From: Paraburkholderia flagellata
GTDB lineage: Bacteria; Pseudomonadota; Gammaproteobacteria; Burkholderiales; Burkholderiaceae
Length of the DNA stretch: 64,000 nucleotides
Direction of reading: 5' to 3'
NCBI RefSeq assembly: GCF_021390645.1
Contig: NZ_JAJEJT010000002.1
Span: 1,612,001 to 1,676,000, forward strand
Below are positions 1-8,509 of the stretch, piece by piece. The translations under genes and the position numbers were made by a program. Each line of letters opens with the position of its first letter. Position 1 is the stretch's first letter. The notes beneath the pieces are model-generated. The model did not search any database. It saw only the letters and a program-made list of their open reading frames with translations, and had not been told where the DNA came from.

Positions 1-652
1 TATGGATGCATCCCTTCGGGTGCCCCGTCGTGCCGGACGTATACGGAATCACCGCGAGGTCTTCGGGTCCCGCTTCGTGGGGGCGCGCAACGTACGCATG
101 GAGTAGCGCGTCGTACCAGCGGGTGACGCTGGCATCGGCTTCCGGCGACTGCGCATCGTACTGTCGCCGGGAAGCAGCCAGGATATCGGGCAGCGGCAGA
201 TCCGTCTGCATATCTAAATAATCGGCATAGCGCGCCGTGACGACGCGGTCCACCTGACGCGCCATGAGCGGCCGCACATGCTCCATGAGTTCTTCGCCGA
301 CAAACGCCACGCGCGCGCCACTGTCTTCGAAGATATGTTGCAGCTCGGCGGTCCGGTTCATCGGATTGACGGGCACGACGACCGCATCCGCGCGCAGCAC
401 CGCGTAGAACGCAATGACGAATTGCGGACTGTTTTGCATATAAAGCACAACGCGCTCGCCGCGACGGACTCCGCAGTGCCGTTGCAGGAAGCCGGCCATC
501 GCCTCCACTTCATCGCGCAAGTGCCCGTAGCTCAGGGAACTGCCGTAATAGAGAATGGCGTCCTTCTCGGGGTGACGATTCGCGCAGACTTCGAGATTCG
601 CGTATAGCGAGGTCTTCGGTGCAGCGAGCTGACGCAATGATGTTGCCGTCAT
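1..652 (-). CDS. Acyl-CoA ligase / AMP-dependent synthetase, N-terminal part
   Basis: The reverse strand reads open from an ATG at 652 to the window edge, giving about 217 residues with the C-terminus outside. It begins MTATSLRQLAAPKTSLYANL and continues with the adenylate-forming fold (ERVVLYMQNSPQFVIAFYAVLRA). The phosphate-binding motif YTSGTTGHPKG lies just before the edge. Such enzymes activate a carboxylic acid as the acyl-adenylate and transfer it to CoA. A GGAG sits about nine bases before the ATG. It lies 101 bp downstream of the monooxygenase/hydrolase fusion on the same strand, so the two are probably co-transcribed. The substrate cannot be told. Confidence 0.85.
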   Translation of the reverse strand, partial: MTATSLRQLAAPKTSLYANLEVCANRHPEKDAILYYGSSLSYGHLRDEVEAMAGFLQRHCGVRRGERVVLYMQNSPQFVIAFYAVLRADAVVVPVNPMNRTAELQHIFEDSGARVAFVGEELMEHVRPLMARQVDRVVTARYADYLDMQTDLPLPDILAASRRQYDAQSPEADASVTRWYDALLHAYVARPHEAGPEDLAVIPYTSGTTGHPKGCIH

Positions 653-753
653 GGGAACTCCAGACATGAAACGCAACGCTCAGGCTTGAAGCGTTGCGCC
701 TTGAAACAGGATGCCTTCGCGCCTGGCGCATCGCCCGGCGCGAAGGTTTTTCT

Positions 754-2883
754 TTACCGCGGCAGCAGCTTGCGGCTCCATTGACCGATCGCCTCGAGCG
801 TTTCGGCTGTCTCGGGCAGGAACGGAAACAGCGTGAAGACGTGAACGGAGTCGTCCACCATCTTCAGCGTCACGTTCGCGCCTGCGGCTTTCGCGCGCTG
901 CGCAAAGCGCGTCGTGTCGCTCTCCAGCACTTCGCCATGCACGGCCGCGAGATAGACCGGCGGAAGATCCGTGAGATCGGCGAATAGCGGCGACACCATC
1001 GGGTCGGTCGGCTCGTGGCCCTGGAAGTAGCCCGCGACGAGATTGGTCAGCGTCTCGCGATTCGCGGCCGGGTCGTCGCCCGAATTCGCTTTCACGGAGG
1101 GGCCGCTGAGCGTGAGATCCGTCATCGGGCAGATGGCGATCACACCGGCCGGCAACGGCAGCCCCGCGCGGCGCAGCGCGGCCGCCAGCGCCAGCGCGAG
1201 GCCGCCACCGGACGACTCGCCGCTCACGAAGAGCGTTGCGGGATCGACGTCCGCGGCGAGCAGGCCGCGATACGCGCTGAATGCATCGTCGATGGCCGCC
1301 GGATACGGATGCTCGGGCGCGAGGCGATAGTCGACCGTGTAACACGGGCCGTTCAGCGCGTGCGACAGGCGGCTTGCGTATTCAACGGAACTGTTAGCAG
1401 AACCAAGCACATAGCCGCCGCCATGAAAATGCAGCACCGTGGCCTGTTGCCCTGCGCCTCCGGCAGCCACTCGCAGCGAGCGCACGCCGTCGAGATCGAC
1501 TTCCTTCACCTCGGTGCTCGCCGGTGCGGGAAATTGCTCCAGCAGGAAGCGCTCGTACGCGGCGTGCTGGCCGCGGTCGCCGCGCGCCACATCGTCGGGT
1601 GTGAAGACGCCCTTCCAGAGATCGAACGCACGCTGGCTCTCAGCGCGCTCCATGCGCTTGCCTTCACGCGCCGCACTCAGGCCCACGACCTCGCCCGGCG
1701 GCATTTTGGCCGCCGCGATGATGTCGTGTCCCCATGCGAACGACCACGAAATCTCGCCCAGCGGATCGATGCGCGAAAGCCCCTTGAGCCGCCCGTTGCG
1801 CTGACGCACGCGCGCCGCGTCGGGCTCGTGCGCCCAGTCGACTACGTAGCGCGCCCCCGCCTGGATGCGCTTCGTGCGCGGCTGGCGACGGCGCTCGTAT
1901 TCGAGCAGCGCGTCCTGCACGCCCGCGCTGCCGTGGCGCTTGAGGCAAGTGGCGAGCACCCAGGCATCCTCGATCGACTGGCAGGCGCCTTGTGCGAGAT
2001 ACGGCACCATCGCGTGCGCAGCGTCGCCGAGCAGCGCGATGCGGCCCGTGGTCCAGCTTTCGATCGGATCGCGGTGGTACATGCCGGTGATGAACGTGCT
2101 ATCCACCTGCGCGAGCATCTTCTGCACTATCGGCTCGCAGCCCTCGAACGAGCGCCGCAGTTGCTCGACATCGCCCGACTGCGTCCACGACTCGCGGCTC
2201 ACCTCGGTTGCCGGCACGGACGCGAGAATGCTGTACAGGTCCTTGCGAACCCAATACGACACGATATTGCGGCCAATGCCGAACCAGTTGTTGCCCGCCA
2301 CCGGCAGATTCAGCCCTTCGAGCCGGTCAGCCGGGATCAGCGAACGCCACATCAGGATATTGGCGAACTGCTTCTCCTCCGGCCCGCGCAGCGCCGTGCG
2401 AACGGCCGAATGAATGCCGTCCGCGCCGATCACCACGTCGCCGCGGATCACCTCGCCGTTCTTCAATGTGACCCAGGCGCTCTCCTCGTCCTGCGAGACC
2501 GACTCGCACTCCGCCCCAAGGCGCACCACGCCCGGCGGCAACGCCTTCGCGAGCAGGTCGATCAAGTCGGCGCGGTGAATGTTGTAGAGCAACGCGCCGT
2601 AGCGCGTCTCGGCCTCCTTGCCGAGCGGCGCGTAGTAGAGCCGCCGCCCCGTCGACAGCTCGAGATAATCGAAGCCCGCCGGCACCGTCGCGACGCTCGC
2701 TACGGCCGGTTCGAGCCCCAGTTCGCGCAGCACGATCGTGCCGTTGGCGGCGATCTGCACGCCCGCCCCGACCTCGGTCAACTGCGGAGCACGCTCCAGT
2801 ACAATCGGCTCGATCCCGTGATGCAACAAGGCCAGTGCCGTGGTGAGGCCGCCGATGCCGCCTCCTGCAATTACGACTTTCAT
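754..2883 (-). CDS. Fused class A FAD monooxygenase and HSL-type alpha/beta hydrolase
   Basis: One 709-residue frame holds two enzymes. Residues 1-395 are a salicylate-hydroxylase-like flavoprotein monooxygenase: dinucleotide motif GGGIGG at 7-12, GADG at 153-156, and GDAAHAM from 286, which contacts the FAD ribityl chain. Residues 410-709 are a hormone-sensitive-lipase-type esterase: oxyanion HGGG at 487-490, nucleophile Ser557 in GESSGG, a likely Asp near 656 and His681. The joint near 395-430 shows no stop or frameshift. It suggests coupled ring hydroxylation and ester or lactone hydrolysis on one aromatic compound, though the substrate is unknown. It is divergent from the TetR gene at 2947, its probable regulator, with 63 bp between. 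Confidence 0.9.
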   Translation of the reverse strand: MKVVIAGGGIGGLTTALALLHHGIEPIVLERAPQLTEVGAGVQIAANGTIVLRELGLEPAVASVATVPAGFDYLELSTGRRLYYAPLGKEAETRYGALLYNIHRADLIDLLAKALPPGVVRLGAECESVSQDEESAWVTLKNGEVIRGDVVIGADGIHSAVRTALRGPEEKQFANILMWRSLIPADRLEGLNLPVAGNNWFGIGRNIVSYWVRKDLYSILASVPATEVSRESWTQSGDVEQLRRSFEGCEPIVQKMLAQVDSTFITGMYHRDPIESWTTGRIALLGDAAHAMVPYLAQGACQSIEDAWVLATCLKRHGSAGVQDALLEYERRRQPRTKRIQAGARYVVDWAHEPDAARVRQRNGRLKGLSRIDPLGEISWSFAWGHDIIAAAKMPPGEVVGLSAAREGKRMERAESQRAFDLWKGVFTPDDVARGDRGQHAAYERFLLEQFPAPASTEVKEVDLDGVRSLRVAAGGAGQQATVLHFHGGGYVLGSANSSVEYASRLSHALNGPCYTVDYRLAPEHPYPAAIDDAFSAYRGLLAADVDPATLFVSGESSGGGLALALAAALRRAGLPLPAGVIAICPMTDLTLSGPSVKANSGDDPAANRETLTNLVAGYFQGHEPTDPMVSPLFADLTDLPPVYLAAVHGEVLESDTTRFAQRAKAAGANVTLKMVDDSVHVFTLFPFLPETAETLEAIGQWSRKLLPR

Positions 2884-2902
2884 GCTAAGTTTCTCCTACC
2901 GG

Positions 2903-2928
2903 GTTAGTTAGCCCAGTGTAGTTAGTTA
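2903..2928. promoter_or_regulatory. Direct repeat in the TetR/monooxygenase divergent promoter
   Basis: The octamer GTTAGTTA occurs at 2903-2910 and again at 2921-2928, 18 bp apart, inside the 63 bp separating the two start codons. It may be the operator of the adjacent TetR protein. TetR sites are usually inverted rather than direct repeats, so this is tentative. Confidence 0.3.
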
Positions 2929-2946
2929 TTTCGATACGGTAAAGTA

Positions 2947-3648
2947 ATGACGACACCAGGAAAACCCCTTAGATCGGACGGTGCCGAGACGCGGACGCGC
3001 CTGAAAGAGGAGGCGCAGCGGCTGTTTGCGCTACGCGGGCTGGAGGGGGTGTCCGTGCAGGACATCATTTCGGCGGCGGGTCAGCGCAACAGCGCCTCGC
3101 TGCGCTACTACTTCGGGAACAAACTCGAACTGGCGCGCGAACTGGTCGTGGACGGCGCGCGCCTCATCGACGAAGACCGTCAGGCGCGGGTAGACAGGCT
3201 GGAAGCGGAAGGCGCGCTGAGCGTGCGCGCGGTATTGGGGGCGTTGCTCTTTCCGATGCTCGAACTGGCCGATCGAACGGGCCAGCCGACCTACATCCGC
3301 ATGATCGCCAACTTCCAGTTGAACGATCGCGCGTTCCTGCGCGAGGCGCTGGAAAACAAGTGGAATGCGGGCTATCAGCGCTGCAATGCGCTGCTGCGGG
3401 ACCTGTTGCCCGACATCGATCCGGCGATCGTCGATCACCGGCTTTCGCTCGTCGGCATCTATGGCAATGCCGCGCTGGCCGCGTGGGAGGCAGCCCGGGA
3501 CAGCGGCGAGCCGGGGCGGCTCTGGGCCCCCGGCTATGCCGTGTCGAACTTGATGGATACCTTCGAAGGCATGCTCGCCGCACCGCCTTCGGAAGAAACG
3601 CGATCGCTGCTGGGCGAGTCCAAAAGCAATCGCGAGACGGCCCGTTAG
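2947..3648 (+). CDS. TetR family transcriptional regulator
   Basis: A 233-residue protein with an N-terminal TetR helix-turn-helix at about residues 12-60 (VSVQDIISAAGQRNSASLRY then YFGNKLELARELV). The rest is a variable helical ligand-binding domain. It starts 63 bp from the divergent monooxygenase/hydrolase fusion, the usual arrangement for a local repressor. Its stop overlaps the convergent acyl-CoA dehydrogenase stop by four bases. The ligand is unknown but is plausibly the substrate of the fused enzyme. Confidence 0.88.
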   Translation: MTTPGKPLRSDGAETRTRLKEEAQRLFALRGLEGVSVQDIISAAGQRNSASLRYYFGNKLELARELVVDGARLIDEDRQARVDRLEAEGALSVRAVLGALLFPMLELADRTGQPTYIRMIANFQLNDRAFLREALENKWNAGYQRCNALLRDLLPDIDPAIVDHRLSLVGIYGNAALAAWEAARDSGEPGRLWAPGYAVSNLMDTFEGMLAAPPSEETRSLLGESKSNRETAR

Positions 3649-4883
3649 CGCGTCAGATAGGGACTCTCATGGCCCGGCTCATAGGGCCGCGCCTTGATCT
3701 CCATGCGCGCAATGCTCTGGAGATGCACCTCATCCGGGCCATCGGCGAACTTCAATGCACGCCCCCACGTCCAGCTGTCCGCCAGCGGCGTGTCGGGGCT
3801 CAGGCCCATCGCACCGAAGGTCTGGATCGCCCGCTCGCATACGGCGGTGTGCACGCTCGGCACGAGCGCCTTGATCATCGAGATTTCCTTGCGCGCTTCC
3901 TTCGCGCCCACGTTGTCGATCATCCACGCGGCCTTCAGCACGAAGAGCCTCGCCTGATCGATTTCGATACGCGACTTCGCGATCCACTCCCCAACCGAGC
4001 CTTGCTGATAGAGCTTCTTGCCGAACGCCGTGCGCGCCTGCGCGCGTTCGATCATCAGTTCGAGCGCCAGTTCGGCGGCGCCGATCGAACGCATGCAGTG
4101 GTGAATGCGCCCCGGCCCGAGGCGCGCCTGGGCGAGCGCAAAACCGCTGCCTTCTTCGCCGAGCAGATTCGAGCGCGGCACGCGCACGCCCTTGAATTCG
4201 ATCTCGCAGTGGCCCTCCGGCGCCGTGTGATTGACCACCGTGATATTGCGGATCATCTTCACGCCCGGCGTGTCGCGCGGCACGAGAACCATGCTCTGCT
4301 GACGGTGCGCCGGCGCGTCCGGGTCCGTCTTGCCCATGACGATGTATATCTGGCAATTCGGGTGCGCGGCGTTCGTGATGAACCACTTGCGGCCATCGAT
4401 CACATAGTCGTCGCCGTCAAGGCGAATGGACGTGGTGATGTTGGTTGCGTCCGAAGAAGCGACCGCGGGTTCCGTCATTGCAAACGCCGAGCGGATCTTG
4501 CCGTCGAGCAGCGGCTCGAGCCACTTCTTGCGTTGCGCCGGTGTGGCGAACATGTGGAGCAGTTCCATGTTGCCCGTGTCCGGCGCATTGCAGTTGAATA
4601 CTTCGGAAGCCCATGCAACACGCCCCATGATCTCCGCAAGCGGAGCGTACTCGAGATTGGTCAGCCGCGTACCCGGCTCGTCATCGCGCAGATGAGGCAG
4701 GAACAGGTTCCAGAGACCCTCCGCGCGCGCCTTCTCCTTCAGTTCCTCCATGAAGGAAACGGGATACTGTCCGGCGTTCACTTCTTCGTGCCATTGATGA
4801 ATGCGCGGCACGATATGCGTGTCCATGAACGCGCGCAACTGCGTGCGCAGCGCTTCGACTTTCGGGCTATATGCAAAGTCCAT
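3645..4883 (-). CDS. Acyl-CoA dehydrogenase, ACAD10/11-like
   Basis: A 412-residue flavoprotein of the acyl-CoA dehydrogenase family. Visible signatures are FAMTEPAVASSDATNITTS (flavin and substrate binding) and the C-terminal run ending KFADGPDEVHLQSIARMEIK, typical of the ACAD10/11 branch. It is the last gene of a four-gene reverse-strand cluster with a histidine phosphatase, an APH-type kinase and an SDR. In mammalian ACAD10/11 and bacterial LvaA/LvaC, a kinase phosphorylates a hydroxyacyl-CoA and the dehydrogenase-fold partner eliminates phosphate to give an enoyl-CoA. That role is inferred from context here; ordinary alpha,beta-dehydrogenation is the alternative. Confidence 0.92.
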   Translation of the reverse strand: MDFAYSPKVEALRTQLRAFMDTHIVPRIHQWHEEVNAGQYPVSFMEELKEKARAEGLWNLFLPHLRDDEPGTRLTNLEYAPLAEIMGRVAWASEVFNCNAPDTGNMELLHMFATPAQRKKWLEPLLDGKIRSAFAMTEPAVASSDATNITTSIRLDGDDYVIDGRKWFITNAAHPNCQIYIVMGKTDPDAPAHRQQSMVLVPRDTPGVKMIRNITVVNHTAPEGHCEIEFKGVRVPRSNLLGEEGSGFALAQARLGPGRIHHCMRSIGAAELALELMIERAQARTAFGKKLYQQGSVGEWIAKSRIEIDQARLFVLKAAWMIDNVGAKEARKEISMIKALVPSVHTAVCERAIQTFGAMGLSPDTPLADSWTWGRALKFADGPDEVHLQSIARMEIKARPYEPGHESPYLTR

Positions 4884-4952
4884 TTTGCTCTTCCTTGAAT
4901 TCGGGTGAATGTTGTGCGGCGCGTGCGCCTATGACGCGCGCCGCTTCCATGT

Positions 4953-5717
4953 TCAGATCGTGAGGCCGCCGTCAACGACGATGCACTCGCCGTTGGTGTA
5001 GCTCGACGCATCGGAGACGAGATACAGCACGGTGCCGGCCATCTCGCGAGGCTCCGCATGGCGGCGCAGCGGAATCTTCATCATCCAGCTTTCGTAGATG
5101 GCCTGGTCTTCGAACAGCGCGCCGGCGAATTTCGTTTTGGTGAGTCCCGGCAGCAAGGCGTTCACGCGAATGCCGAGCGGGCCGCACTCCTTGGCGAACG
5201 CGCGCGTCATGTTGACCACGGCCGCCTTCGTGATCGAATAGATGCCTTGCTTGTCGCCGGGTTGCAGCGCATTGACGGATGCCGTGTTGACGATCGCGCC
5301 GCCGCCGTGCTCGCGCATCAGCTTGCCCGCTTCGACCGACATGAAGAAGTAGCCGCGCAAGTTGACCTCCACCGTCTTTTCGAAGGACGAAAGATCGGTG
5401 TCGAGAATGTGGCCGAAATACGGATTTGCCGCCGCGTTGTTCACGAGTATGTCCAGCCGCCCGTGTTGCTTGCGGATGTGCTGGAACACGCCTTGAATGT
5501 CGTCGAGACGCCCCACGTGGCACGGATACGCCTCGGCGCTGCCGCCCGCCTCCCTGATCCCGCGCGCCACGCTCTCGCAGTCGTCTTGCTTGCGGCTCGA
5601 CACGATCACATGGGCGCCCTGTTCTGCGAGCAGCTTCGCGATTTCCTCGCCAATGCCACGGCTCGCGCCCGTGACCAGCGCAATCTTGCCGTTCAGATCG
5701 AACAAATTAGTAGTCAC
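4953..5717 (-). CDS. Short-chain dehydrogenase/reductase
   Basis: A 254-residue SDR. It has the cofactor motif TGASRGIG near the N-terminus, the structural NNAAANPYFG motif and the catalytic YSITK (Tyr-x3-Lys). I place the start at a GTG at 5717 because GAGGAGAC lies just before it and the SDR homology begins right after (TTNLFDLNGKIALVTGAS). The frame stays open upstream only as antisense of the kinase gene. In the cluster it would oxidise a hydroxyacyl-CoA or related alcohol, like LvaD in levulinate catabolism (inference). It lies 46 bp after the kinase gene and 69 bp before the acyl-CoA dehydrogenase. Confidence 0.9.
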   Translation of the reverse strand: MTTNLFDLNGKIALVTGASRGIGEEIAKLLAEQGAHVIVSSRKQDDCESVARGIREAGGSAEAYPCHVGRLDDIQGVFQHIRKQHGRLDILVNNAAANPYFGHILDTDLSSFEKTVEVNLRGYFFMSVEAGKLMREHGGGAIVNTASVNALQPGDKQGIYSITKAAVVNMTRAFAKECGPLGIRVNALLPGLTKTKFAGALFEDQAIYESWMMKIPLRRHAEPREMAGTVLYLVSDASSYTNGECIVVDGGLTI

Positions 5718-5763
5718 AACTGTCTCCTCAATGTATCTGCGCGTACGCGTCAAACGCCAGCCG

Positions 5764-6813
5764 TCAGATGACGTCGACGCCCATCCTCGCCAGTGCACCG
5801 GCCATTTCGCCGACCTGGCGCGCCTTCTCATTCGATGCATTGCCGCCCAGCGCACGCTTTTTCACGCCCTGCGCGATGGCGGCGAGCCGGAAGAAGCTGA
5901 ACGCAAGGTAAAAATTCCAGTTCTCGATCGACGCAATGCCCCGCAAGCTGCAATACCGCTCGACGATCGCGGCCTCGTGCGGCACGCCGAGCGCAGCCCG
6001 GTCCAGACCCGCGAGACCGCCAATATGCCCTTTGGGCGGAAGCCGCAAGCACATGCAGAAGTACGCGAGGTCGGCGAGCGGATTGCCGAGCGTGGAGAGT
6101 TCCCAGTCGAGCACGGCGCGAACCTTCGGCGTGCCGCGATGGAAGATCAGGTTGTCGATGCGAAAGTCGCCGTGCACGAGAGAAGGCTTGCCCGCTTCGG
6201 CCGGACAGTGCGCCGGCAGCCAGTCGATCAGCGCTTCCATGGCGTCGAGATCATCGGTCTGCGCCGCACGATATTGTTTCGTCCATACGTCGATCTGGCG
6301 CGAGAAGTAGTTGCCCGCGCGGCCGTAGTCGGCCAGGCCCACAGCCTCGACATCCACATCGTGCAGGGCCGCCATCGTGCCGATCAGCGCGTCGTAGACG
6401 GCGCCGCGTTCGCCAGCGGGCAATGCGGGCAAGGACGGGTCCCAGTAGATTTCGCCGTCTTCGAAACTCATCACATAGAACAGGCTGCCGATCACCTCGC
6501 GGTCCTCGCACAGGTGCAAGGCCCGCGCAACGGGAACCGGCGTGTCGCCAAGCGCGCTCAGCACGCGGAATTCGCGATCCACGGCATGCGCGGACTTGAG
6601 CAACTCGCCCGGCGGCTGACGCCGCAGCACATAGCGACCGCTTTGCGCTTCGAGAAGAAACGTGGGGTTCGACTGACCGCCCGCGAACTTCTCGACGGAC
6701 ATGGGCCCCTTCAAGCCGGGCACATGCGCGGCCAGATAGCGCGTGAGCGCATCGACATCGAACTGAAGACTTGCATTCATCATGGAGCGGGAATCCGTAT
6801 TCGAATCAGCCAT
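5764..6813 (-). CDS. APH-family phosphotransferase, ACAD10/11 kinase-domain-like
   Basis: A 349-residue aminoglycoside-phosphotransferase-fold kinase. The Brenner motif HGDFRIDN (214-221) supplies the catalytic Asp216 and Asn221, and LDWE (235-238) supplies the metal-binding Asp236. Residues 44-65 hold the nucleotide loop (GGQSNPTF) and the Lys/Arg strand. Members encoded beside acyl-CoA dehydrogenases phosphorylate the hydroxyl of 4- or 3-hydroxyacyl-CoA rather than antibiotics. Its first bases overlap the end of the histidine phosphatase gene by 8 bp, implying translational coupling. An antibiotic-resistance role is unlikely in this setting. Confidence 0.88.
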   Translation of the reverse strand: MADSNTDSRSMMNASLQFDVDALTRYLAAHVPGLKGPMSVEKFAGGQSNPTFLLEAQSGRYVLRRQPPGELLKSAHAVDREFRVLSALGDTPVPVARALHLCEDREVIGSLFYVMSFEDGEIYWDPSLPALPAGERGAVYDALIGTMAALHDVDVEAVGLADYGRAGNYFSRQIDVWTKQYRAAQTDDLDAMEALIDWLPAHCPAEAGKPSLVHGDFRIDNLIFHRGTPKVRAVLDWELSTLGNPLADLAYFCMCLRLPPKGHIGGLAGLDRAALGVPHEAAIVERYCSLRGIASIENWNFYLAFSFFRLAAIAQGVKKRALGGNASNEKARQVGEMAGALARMGVDVI

Positions 6814-7480
6814 AGGTGACGAGTTCGCGCCGCTCGGCCTGCTCGAGGTGCGGCAACGTGTTGAAGGTGACCAGGGAGATGACGCTGTCGTTGAAGACGT
6901 ACTGGCTCACGCTGCTGTTGCGGATCTGCATGTTCAGCGCAATGGCGGCCGCCGCGGGTGCCTGTAGAACCTGCTGGGTGAACACGGCAATCGGGCCGCC
7001 CGAACTCACCACCAGAACGCGCTTGCCACCCGAGCGTTGAATAGCGAGGCGCGCGCGCTCGACCCGCGCCTGGAACTGCCCCCAGGTCTCGGGAACGCGC
7101 CCGGGCAGCTTATCCTCCGACCAAAGCTGCAAGACCTGCTTGAGCCCCTTGTAGAAGTGCTTCATCGAGCCTTCAGCGAGGAGGCCGGGCGCCAGACCAC
7201 TTTCGCCGAGCGCGGAAAAGAGGGCGCGAAAATCGTACTCGTTCAGATCCGCGTCCTGCACGACCTCTACGCTCGCGCCGCCCATCGCGGTGAGCAACGC
7301 GTCGGCAGTTTGCGCGTGCCGCCGCATCGTGCCGGTCACGACGCAATCGAACGTCAAGCCCGATTGCGCGTAGTATTCGCCCAGCCAGCGCGACTGCGTG
7401 GCGCCTGAAGATGAAAGCTCGTCATAGTTTTCAGCGCCAAAAGACGCCTGCCCGTGCCGTACCAGATAGAGTTCTGCCAT
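6806..7480 (-). CDS. Histidine phosphatase family protein
   Basis: A 224-residue protein opening MAELYLVRHGQASFG, so the RHG phosphohistidine motif lies at residues 8-10 as usual. A second catalytic His is expected in the VVTGTMRRHAQTA region and further on. I chose the ATG at 7480 because it has GACGAGG before it and places the motif normally; an in-frame ATG at 7510 would add ten unlikely residues. It is the first gene of the kinase/SDR/dehydrogenase cluster and may remove phosphate from an intermediate or by-product (inference). Confidence 0.87.
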   Translation of the reverse strand: MAELYLVRHGQASFGAENYDELSSSGATQSRWLGEYYAQSGLTFDCVVTGTMRRHAQTADALLTAMGGASVEVVQDADLNEYDFRALFSALGESGLAPGLLAEGSMKHFYKGLKQVLQLWSEDKLPGRVPETWGQFQARVERARLAIQRSGGKRVLVVSSGGPIAVFTQQVLQAPAAAAIALNMQIRNSSVSQYVFNDSVISLVTFNTLPHLEQAERRELVTYG

Positions 7481-7577
7481 GCCAACCTCGTCTGAACATG
7501 ACTGACACAATACCGGGGCGCGGAGTATTCAGGAAATTTATTATTGTGATACTGCGCCATAACGATTCGTGACACCC

Positions 7578-8477
7578 CTACTGCCGCTGCTTGCGCATGA
7601 GACGCCCGATCTGCTCGCGCAGCCAGCGATGCGCGGGGTCCGCCGTCACGCTGCGGTGCCAGTAGCCATGCGACTCGAGATCGGGAAGATCGAACGGCAG
7701 CGACAGGATGCGCGCGTCATAGCGCTTGAGCAACATAAGCGGCGCGGTCAGGACGAGATCGGTGCGCATCGCGATCAAGGGCGCGACGAGGTAGTGCTGC
7801 ACGCGGGTCTGGATGGTGCGCCTCACACCCAGCTTGTTGAGTTCCGTATCGACGAGACCGGGCCCCTGCCGGCGGCTCGACACATGAATATGGCCGAAGC
7901 GCAGGTAGTCGTCGATCGTGAGCTTCTTCTTCGCGAATGGATGCTCGTTGCGCACCATGCACGCGTAACGGTCGCGGCCCAATGGCTCCTGCTCGAGGTA
8001 CGGGTCGTCGATGAGGGGCGCGTCGATCGCAAGATGTACCGCGCCGCTCGCGAGCGCTTCGGGAACGTCGCGGCGGGTCGTGAAGTAGCTTTCGATGCGG
8101 ATGCCGGGCGCAAGGCGCTGCAGCACCTCTTCCAGCGCGGGCAGCAGCAATGCCTCGGTCAGATCGTTCATGCTGAGCCGGAAGGTCCGCTGCGACGACG
8201 CGGGATCGAAGCGTTCGCCGGCATGGGTGCTCGAATCGAGCAGTTGAAGCGCTTCACGCACGCGGCCGATGATGTTCTCGGAAACCGGCGTGGGCATCAT
8301 GCCGGCCGGCGTGCTGACGAACAACGGATCGTCGAATGCCTTGCGCATGCGCGCGAGCGCGTTGCTCACGGCGGGCTGCGTGATGAAAAGCAGTTCCGCC
8401 GCGCGCGTGAGGTTGCGCGTTCGATAGACGGCTTCGAAAACGACGAAGAGATTTAAATCGACTTTGGATGGGCGCAT
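7578..8477 (-). CDS. LysR family transcriptional regulator
   Basis: A 299-residue LysR protein with winged HTH at residues 6-65 (VDLNLFVVFEAVYRTRNLTR then AAELLFITQPAVSNAL) and a periplasmic-binding-like effector domain. The sequence resembles the NodD/NahR/LinR branch. It lies 97 bp upstream of the histidine phosphatase gene on the same strand, so it could control that cluster or be co-transcribed into it. The alpha-hydroxyacid dehydrogenase gene ends 32 bp upstream. Confidence 0.9.
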   Translation of the reverse strand: MRPSKVDLNLFVVFEAVYRTRNLTRAAELLFITQPAVSNALARMRKAFDDPLFVSTPAGMMPTPVSENIIGRVREALQLLDSSTHAGERFDPASSQRTFRLSMNDLTEALLLPALEEVLQRLAPGIRIESYFTTRRDVPEALASGAVHLAIDAPLIDDPYLEQEPLGRDRYACMVRNEHPFAKKKLTIDDYLRFGHIHVSSRRQGPGLVDTELNKLGVRRTIQTRVQHYLVAPLIAMRTDLVLTAPLMLLKRYDARILSLPFDLPDLESHGYWHRSVTADPAHRWLREQIGRLMRKQRQ

Positions 8478-8509
8478 GGCCCGAGCCTAACCGCCCAGTC
8501 GCAATGGCG

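Noticed and set aside
1015..2907. 630-codon forward open frame
   Set aside because: It is antisense of the monooxygenase/hydrolase fusion, an expected effect of high GC; the protein is His/Arg-rich with no family motif.
3360..4898. 512-codon forward open frame
   Set aside because: Antisense of the acyl-CoA dehydrogenase, no recognisable domain.
5718..5855. N-terminal extension of the SDR frame to 5855
   Set aside because: The added residues are antisense of the kinase gene; a GTG with GAGGAGAC gives the proper SDR start.
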